This document shows positions 59,184-64,000 of a stretch of 64,000 bases of DNA, in pieces (the first letter of the stretch is position 1; each line of letters begins with the position of its first letter). Made by a program: the position numbers and the translations under genes. The notes under the pieces are model-generated. The model made no database searches and was not told where the DNA came from. It saw only the letters and a list, made by a program, of their open reading frames with translations. Source of the stretch: UBA5109 sp963975155 (GTDB lineage Bacteria; Pseudomonadota; Gammaproteobacteria; Pseudomonadales; Pseudohongiellaceae); contig CAXBFG010000003.1 of the NCBI GenBank assembly GCA_963975155.1, positions 62,001 through 126,000 of the forward strand, read 5' to 3'.

Positions 59184-61229
59184 TTAACTGAAATCCAGTG
59201 GATCAACATCGATTGACCAGCGTACTTTTCGGCTGAGTGGCAAGGCTTCGTAAATAGGGATCAAGAGATTGAGAAGAGTGTGTAATTCAGATCTGTTTTT
59301 TGATTGTAATAACAACTGGAAGCGGAAGCGACCCGCTCTTTTTTCCATTGGAGCCGGTAGTGGACCAAGTGTAAAACTATTAGCATTGAGCAGGTGTTGT
59401 GCAGATTTTTTTGCTTCCTGCAAAAAGCCAAGCGGAAGTTGCGCCTGACTGGCCTCGGCACGGATAAGTGCCTGATAGGAAAATGGTGGTAAATCTGCCA
59501 GGGCTCTTTGTTCCAATAAAATTCTGGAAAAAGTTTTGTAACCATTGTTTATAAGTGACGTTAATACCGGGTGTGTGCTGTTATGGGTTTGAATTAGTAC
59601 TTCACCGGCATGCTGACCTCGTCCGGCTCGCCCAGCAACCTGGGTCAATAGTTGACCCATGAATTCCTGGCCACGGAAATCAGAACTGAATAAACCTGCA
59701 TCTGCATCCAGTATGGCGACCAGAGTTACGCTTGGGAAATGATGTCCCTTGGCAAGCATTTGGGTCCCGACCAGAATAGCAGCCTGACCTTTATTGATTT
59801 CAGTAATTGTATTTTGCAGACGATCACGGTTACGGGTCGTATCACGATCTATCCGATGTATCGGGGTCGTGGGGAAGTATTGTTCCAGTTTGTGTTCGGT
59901 ACGTTCTGTGCCCAGACCTATCGGGAACAGAGCGGTGCTTTGACAACCTGGGCATCTGGATATTAGTTGGCGTTGAGATTCGCAGCGATGACAGCGTAGC
60001 TCCGGGCTGCTTCGATGCAAGGTATAACTTGTATCACAACGCGGACAAGTAGCCGTCCAACCGCAGTCATGACATTGCAGAAGCGGAGCATAACCTCTGC
60101 GATTCAAAAAAATTAATACTTGCTTGTTGCGCTTTAAATGGGCGCTGATGGCTTCGAGTAGTTCTTCGGAAAAGCCCTCGCTTAAAGCTTTGCCTTTCAG
60201 ATCAATACACTTGTAGCTTGGTTTACTGGCTTTTGCAGCACGCTGCTCAAGTGAGACAAGCGTGTAACGAGAGTTCAGGGCATTTTGTAAACTTTCCAGG
60301 CTGGGTGTTGCAGAGCCCAGAATAATTGGGATATCAAACAGTTGGGCTCGGTAAATGGCCAGATCACGAGCGGAATATCGAAAGCCATCTTGTTGCTTAT
60401 AGGAGCCGTCATGTTCTTCGTCGATAATAATCAAGCCTGGTCGCGAAAGTGGCGTGAAAATGGCTGAGCGGGTGCCGATAACTATATCCGCTTCGCCACT
60501 TCTGGCATCAAGCCATGCACTGAATCGTTGCTTGTCGGTCAGGCCTGAATGGATCGCTACAATGTGATCGGAAAAGCGCTCCTGGAAGCGCTGAATAATT
60601 TGCGGAGTCAGACTGATTTCCGGTACCAGCACTAAAACCTGCAGTCCGGCCTGAATTTTTTCGGCGATTAACTGCAGATAAATTTCTGTCTTACCGCTGC
60701 CGGTGACCCCTTCCAGCAAGAAACAGTGAAAGCCCTTGCCCTGCTCGAGAATAGACCCCATAACCTGTTTCTGTTCAGCATTGAGCGCCAGAGCGGGAGC
60801 AGGATCGTTTACTTTGATGTGTTGATCTGCTTTTTTAGCATTCTTAATAGTGAGTGCTTTACCCTGTCTCACACGGGTCGGTAAGACATTATGAACTATC
60901 TGACCTAAGGGGTAGTGATAGTAGGAGGCAGCCCAGCTAAATAATTTCAGCATTGCCGAATCTATAACGGGTTGTTCATCGAGGATTTCCAGAACGCTTT
61001 TTAATTCCGTTTGAGGGAAATCACTTTTATCGACGATATCGCTGATTAAACCAATTAACTCGCGTTTGCCGAAGGGCACCCTTACCCGCATGCCGGCTTT
61101 AATTTGCCCGGAAAATTCCTCCGGGGCCAGATAATCGAAGCTTTGTCTTAAAGGCGTATTAACTACGACTTTTAAAACCAAAGGGGCCTGTGGGGAATGG
61201 AGCGATGTACTACCTTGGTTTATACTCAC
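59184..61229 (-). CDS. priA: Primosomal replication restart helicase PriA
   Basis: 3'-to-5' DNA helicase that restarts collapsed forks by recruiting the primosome. The protein has the 3'-BD domain (FDYLAPEEFSGQIKAGMRVR), Walker A VTGSGKTEIY, DEEHDGSYKQ, and the paired zinc-binding cysteines of CHDCGWTATCPRCDTSY with CHRCESQ and CPGCQS. The start is uncertain: GTG 61229 is given here because it suits family alignment and avoids overlap; the frame opens further to ATG 61280, which would overlap the divergent chorismate mutase start by 6 bases. Confidence 0.93.
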   Translation of the reverse strand: MSINQGSTSLHSPQAPLVLKVVVNTPLRQSFDYLAPEEFSGQIKAGMRVRVPFGKRELIGLISDIVDKSDFPQTELKSVLEILDEQPVIDSAMLKLFSWAASYYHYPLGQIVHNVLPTRVRQGKALTIKNAKKADQHIKVNDPAPALALNAEQKQVMGSILEQGKGFHCFLLEGVTGSGKTEIYLQLIAEKIQAGLQVLVLVPEISLTPQIIQRFQERFSDHIVAIHSGLTDKQRFSAWLDARSGEADIVIGTRSAIFTPLSRPGLIIIDEEHDGSYKQQDGFRYSARDLAIYRAQLFDIPIILGSATPSLESLQNALNSRYTLVSLEQRAAKASKPSYKCIDLKGKALSEGFSEELLEAISAHLKRNKQVLIFLNRRGYAPLLQCHDCGWTATCPRCDTSYTLHRSSPELRCHRCESQRQLISRCPGCQSTALFPIGLGTERTEHKLEQYFPTTPIHRIDRDTTRNRDRLQNTITEINKGQAAILVGTQMLAKGHHFPSVTLVAILDADAGLFSSDFRGQEFMGQLLTQVAGRAGRGQHAGEVLIQTHNSTHPVLTSLINNGYKTFSRILLEQRALADLPPFSYQALIRAEASQAQLPLGFLQEAKKSAQHLLNANSFTLGPLPAPMEKRAGRFRFQLLLQSKNRSELHTLLNLLIPIYEALPLSRKVRWSIDVDPLDFS

Positions 61230-61274
61230 GTGTACTATTTTAACTTTTAAGCTGCTAACGGTTGGAAGATTACC

Positions 61275-61565
61275 ATGCAAATGAACTCCGTGCCTGATGA
61301 ATTACTAAGCTTACGTGGGCAGATAGATAAGCTGGATGAAGAAATATTGTCACTGCTGGAAAAGCGTTTTCAGGTAACGGCAGAAGTTGGCAGACTAAAG
61401 GCCAGTAAAGGCCTGGATTCACTTGATGAAGAACGTGAAAAGCAAAAACTGATTGATTTACAAAAACTCTCGATTGAAAAATCGCTTAATCCGAAATTCG
61501 TGTTAAAACTGTTCCAGCTGATTTTTACTGAGGTTGTAGAAAATCATCGCTCTTACCTGAAATAA
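61275..61565 (+). CDS. Monofunctional chorismate mutase (AroQ type)
   Basis: Converts chorismate to prephenate. The 96-residue all-helical AroQ-fold protein has LRGQIDKLDEEILSLLEKRF with the conserved Arg and LKASKGLDSLDEEREKQ, then VLKLFQLIFTEVVENHRSYLK. No prephenate dehydratase or dehydrogenase domain is fused. It is divergent from priA. The start may be ATG 61275 or 61281; both are in frame. Confidence 0.9.
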   Translation: MQMNSVPDELLSLRGQIDKLDEEILSLLEKRFQVTAEVGRLKASKGLDSLDEEREKQKLIDLQKLSIEKSLNPKFVLKLFQLIFTEVVENHRSYLK

Positions 61566-61736
61566 CCGAGCAAGGCTGGTGATTATTGCGGCAAAGCTTT
61601 CGTCAAGAATGGTTATTGTAAACAGAGCCGCAATATCCCGGTCATGATCTGTTTAAATGAACAATTAGCCGATTGCGGAATCAAGCAGCTTAGTAAACGA
61701 ATCTACAAGCGAATTTAAATGGTTTTGCAGCAGTTC

Positions 61737-61764
61737 TTGCTAATTGCAGCGACTCTGCTAGAAT
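61737..61764 (+). promoter_or_regulatory. Probable rpmE promoter
   Basis: TTGCTA (61737-61742) and TAGAAT (61759-61764) with a 16-base spacer give a reasonable sigma-70 promoter 74 bases before the rpmE start. The intervening leader is T-rich and may have a regulatory role. Confidence 0.5.
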
Positions 61765-61837
61765 TCGCGCTCTTTTTTAATAAGGAATATGGTGCCTGTG
61801 TCTTTGGCAGGTGGCGATGTTCAGTTTGAGGTTTAGC

Positions 61838-62047
61838 ATGAAAGCAGAAATTCATCCCAAATATGAAGAGACAGTTGTAACCTGCGGTTGCGGCAATGTC
61901 ATTAATACACGCTCTACACTGGGCGGCGAACTGCGTATAGATGTATGTTCACAATGCCATCCTTTTTATACGGGTAAACAGAAAATTGTTGATACCGGTG
62001 GCCGTGTTGATCGTTATAAGAAACGTTTCAGTAACCGAAAAATTTAA
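61838..62047 (+). CDS. rpmE: 50S ribosomal protein L31, zinc-binding form
   Basis: A 69-residue ribosomal protein, MKAEIHPKYEETVVTCGCGN at the start, with zinc ligands Cys16, Cys18, Cys37 and Cys40 (CGC and CSQC), so it is the zinc-containing paralogue type rather than the zinc-free YkgM type. ATG 61838 matches the family start; an upstream extension to 61811 is unlikely. Zinc-dependent switching with a second L31 would need a paralogue elsewhere. Confidence 0.96.
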   Translation: MKAEIHPKYEETVVTCGCGNVINTRSTLGGELRIDVCSQCHPFYTGKQKIVDTGGRVDRYKKRFSNRKI

Positions 62048-62091
62048 CACAGTTTTCTATTTTTCTTTTTCTTTTCGGTTTTATTGTCTTG

Positions 62092-62109
62092 CGCCAAAGC
62101 AATTTGGCG
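62092..62109. terminator. Hairpin with GCAA loop between rpmE and ponA
   Basis: CGCCAAA/TTTGGCG, a perfect 7-base stem with a GNRA-type GCAA loop, lies in the 66 bases between the convergent genes. The T-rich stretch is upstream of it on the plus strand, and downstream on neither strand, so it is only a weak candidate for termination. Confidence 0.4.
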
Positions 62110-62113
62110 TGAA

Positions 62114-64000
62114 TTAGAAGATCAGATCAGTGGTACTTTGATCCTGCGGGTTATTTATAGAACCCGCAGCATCAGCCCCAAGTGGCTGGAACTCTTCCCG
62201 GAATACTTCGAAAATAGCCCCTTCCTCATTTGCCTGAGCTCTCAAACCCGTTTGCGGATTTATCCTGACGGTAACAATACCATCTGGCTGAGCCATTGAA
62301 TTCACAGGCATATCTTTTAAAGCATCTTCCATGAAGTCGATCCAGATAGGCACTGCAACGGTAGCAGCCTGCTCATCCCGACCCAGTGTTTGCGGATTAT
62401 CAAAACCGACATAAACTGTTGTAACAATGTCGGCATTAAAACCTGAAAACCAGAGATCGAAATTATCATTGGTAGTCCCGGTTTTGCCAGCCAGATCAGG
62501 GCGTCCTATTTCACGGTTGATGCGGCGGCCGCTACCACTGGTGACCACAGAACGTAGAATGGTGTTCATGATATAGGCTACATCTTCATCGATAACCCGA
62601 GGTGCAGGATATAAAGAAGCGGTCTGGCGGTCGCCTGGATCAAAACTCATACCGCAGGCATTACAAACTCTTTGTGGTTCTGCCTGGTATACAAGGCCAT
62701 CATTAAAATTATTAATCCGTTCAATCAGATAAGGTTCTACCTTGTAACCGCCATTAGCAAAAACCGCATAACCAGTAGCAACTTCCATTGGTGTGACTGC
62801 ATGTGAACCGATAGCGACAGTAAGATCATTTCGTGGGAATTCATTTTCATTAAAGCCGAACCTTGCCACATAGGGTAGTACAATATCACTCCCTAAAGCA
62901 TCATAAAGTCTTATAGATACAAGGTTTTTAGAGTTAGTAAGCGCATACTTTAAGGTGATTGGACCAAGGAATTCTCCGCCAAAATTCTCTGGCCGGTAAT
63001 CACTACGGTCCAGCGGGGCATCATTAATCAGGCTGGCTGCTGTATACCCATTTTCCAGAGCTGCGGCATATAGAAATGGTTTAAAGTTTGATCCAGGTTG
63101 CCGTCTGGCCTGGGTTACACGATTGAAATTACTTTGGTAAAAATCATAACCCCCGGTCAAAGCCATTATTGCCCCGTTGTTAGGGTTAATTGAAACCAGT
63201 GCACCATTGGCAGAGGGAACCTGGCTCAGCATCCAGCGTCCTTCATTATTCTGGCTAACTCGAATCAAATCGCCAATTTCAACGACTTCTCGCGCAGTAC
63301 GAGGACTGGAAGTCCAGGTGCTGTTGTTGATAAAGCGTTTGGCCCAGCGTATTCCGTCCCATTCAAGAGTGACGCTTTCGCCGGTTTTCAGTAAAGCTAC
63401 TATCGATCTTTCATTGACTGCCTGTACAAATGCCGGATGTTGATCCCCTATAGTGCTGGTTCTGCCCAGAATAGCCAGCCACATATCCACATCATCAGGA
63501 GTGCTGCTGGGATTCATGTGATTTTCCGGACCGCGGTAGCCATGGTTTCTGTCGTAGTTTTCCAGGCCATCAGTCAAGGCCTGGATAGCTAAAGCCTGAG
63601 TTTCACTGTTCACCGTCGTGTAGACTTCAAAACCATCAGTCAATGCTAAATTTCCGTAACGAGCTTCCATCTCAAGACGGACCATTTCTGCGATATACGG
63701 AGCCCTGACCTGAATTTCGACACCATAACGTTGAGCCGTAAGGGGAGCATTATCGGCATCAGCAAACTGTGTCTGATTGATCATATTCAGGTCCAGCATG
63801 CGCCGCAGCACCCTGCTTCTATAGGTTTTAGCTCTGGTTTCGGAGCGAAGCGGATTAATTGTGTTGGGTGCTGGCAATAAAGCCACCAGCATGGCCATTT
63901 CAGCGACGGTTAGTTCAGCAGGTACTTTGTTATAGAACTGACTGGAGGCTGCCGATATCCCGTAAGCCGATATCCCAAAAAAGATACGGTTAAGATATAG
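62114..64000 (-). CDS. ponA: Penicillin-binding protein 1A, 5' end off the window
   Basis: A bifunctional peptidoglycan synthase: transglycosylase plus transpeptidase. The visible frame runs open to the right edge, so the start is missing. The last part of the transglycosylase domain is present at the right edge (LNRIFFGISAYGISAASS, then LTVAEMAMLVALLPAP). The transpeptidase domain has the nucleophile motif in GSNFKPF, the SKN motif in ALTNSKNLV and KTGTTNDN. An OB-fold-like insert lies between. Convergent with rpmE, 66 bases away. About 630 residues are seen of an expected 800 or more. Confidence 0.94.
   Translation of the reverse strand, partial: LYLNRIFFGISAYGISAASSQFYNKVPAELTVAEMAMLVALLPAPNTINPLRSETRAKTYRSRVLRRMLDLNMINQTQFADADNAPLTAQRYGVEIQVRAPYIAEMVRLEMEARYGNLALTDGFEVYTTVNSETQALAIQALTDGLENYDRNHGYRGPENHMNPSSTPDDVDMWLAILGRTSTIGDQHPAFVQAVNERSIVALLKTGESVTLEWDGIRWAKRFINNSTWTSSPRTAREVVEIGDLIRVSQNNEGRWMLSQVPSANGALVSINPNNGAIMALTGGYDFYQSNFNRVTQARRQPGSNFKPFLYAAALENGYTAASLINDAPLDRSDYRPENFGGEFLGPITLKYALTNSKNLVSIRLYDALGSDIVLPYVARFGFNENEFPRNDLTVAIGSHAVTPMEVATGYAVFANGGYKVEPYLIERINNFNDGLVYQAEPQRVCNACGMSFDPGDRQTASLYPAPRVIDEDVAYIMNTILRSVVTSGSGRRINREIGRPDLAGKTGTTNDNFDLWFSGFNADIVTTVYVGFDNPQTLGRDEQAATVAVPIWIDFMEDALKDMPVNSMAQPDGIVTVRINPQTGLRAQANEEGAIFEVFREEFQPLGADAAGSINNPQDQSTTDLIF

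Noticed and set aside
61585..61634. Inverted repeat ATTGCGGC/GCCGCAAT after chorismate mutase
   Set aside because: Perfect 8-base arms but a 34-base loop and no T-run; could occur by chance.
1..64000. CRISPR array, rRNA operon or toxin-antitoxin pair
   Set aside because: No regularly spaced repeats, no rRNA sequence, and the paired small regulators on the island do not show a recognisable toxin.

Overview
The window reads as a stretch of chromosome from a gammaproteobacterium of moderate to low GC (by eye a little above 40 %, not computed). Gene order points to the wider Pseudomonadales/OMG-type lineages. trxA/hemB, gshA, hslR, mutY-yggX, hisBHF, gpmI-envC-ctpA, secB, ntrBC, thiI, typA, tatABC-hisEI-ubiBJE, hslUV-SPOR-priA-rpmE and ponA follow the order I recall for the Pseudomonas aeruginosa PA5050-PA5250 region, with local losses: hisA, glnA, a glutaredoxin and argS are missing from their usual slots. 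Genus cannot be decided from this window.

Region by region. (1) 0-9.4 kb: thioredoxin, porphobilinogen synthase, a DedA/TVP38-flavoprotein fusion followed by an ArsM-like methyltransferase, DsbB, GshA, Hsp15, YrfG and CysQ. (2) 9.4-16.4 kb: a compact, translationally coupled cluster of GTP cyclohydrolase II, RibD-type reductase, an MDR dehydrogenase, a PTPS-fold protein lacking the usual cysteine, a GT4 glycosyltransferase and a methyltransferase, convergent with a flippase-like membrane protein and a CDP-alcohol phosphatidyltransferase. It looks like a pathway for an unknown GTP-derived, glycosylated, possibly lipid-linked product and is the best candidate here for an undescribed system. (3) 16.5-23.1 kb: a YjbE-YjbH-YjbF (GfcA/D/B-like) exopolysaccharide-export set, a secreted cupin, a YegD-type Hsp70 and RdgC. 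(4) 23.1-33.5 kb: a mobile island of about 10.3 kb in the 3' end of tRNA-Phe, with a P4-type integrase at the tRNA end, AlpA and two XRE-like regulators at the other end, and ATACCCCC repeats at both ends. Its cargo is a SoxC-like sulfite dehydrogenase with a monohaem cytochrome, a TetR regulator, and a divergent five-gene operon of exported proteins. Three related palindromes in the tetR/operon intergenic region cover both promoters, so TetR is very probably the switch. (5) 33.5-64 kb: housekeeping genes for DNA repair, histidine synthesis, envelope division and carboxy-terminal processing, glycolysis, protein export, nitrogen control, tRNA modification, ubiquinone synthesis, heat-shock proteolysis, replication restart and peptidoglycan synthesis.

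Most genes sit in short operons with 1- to 23-base overlaps (mutY-yggX, gpmI-envC, ntrB-ntrC, ubiE-ubiJ, yjbH-yjbF, ribA onwards). Structured non-coding DNA is concentrated around the his genes (an imperfect repeat family with a nested inverted repeat at 37.2-37.4 kb) and at the island borders. No CRISPR array, rRNA or intact insertion sequence was seen. ponA runs off the right edge; the left edge probably lies just short of rho.
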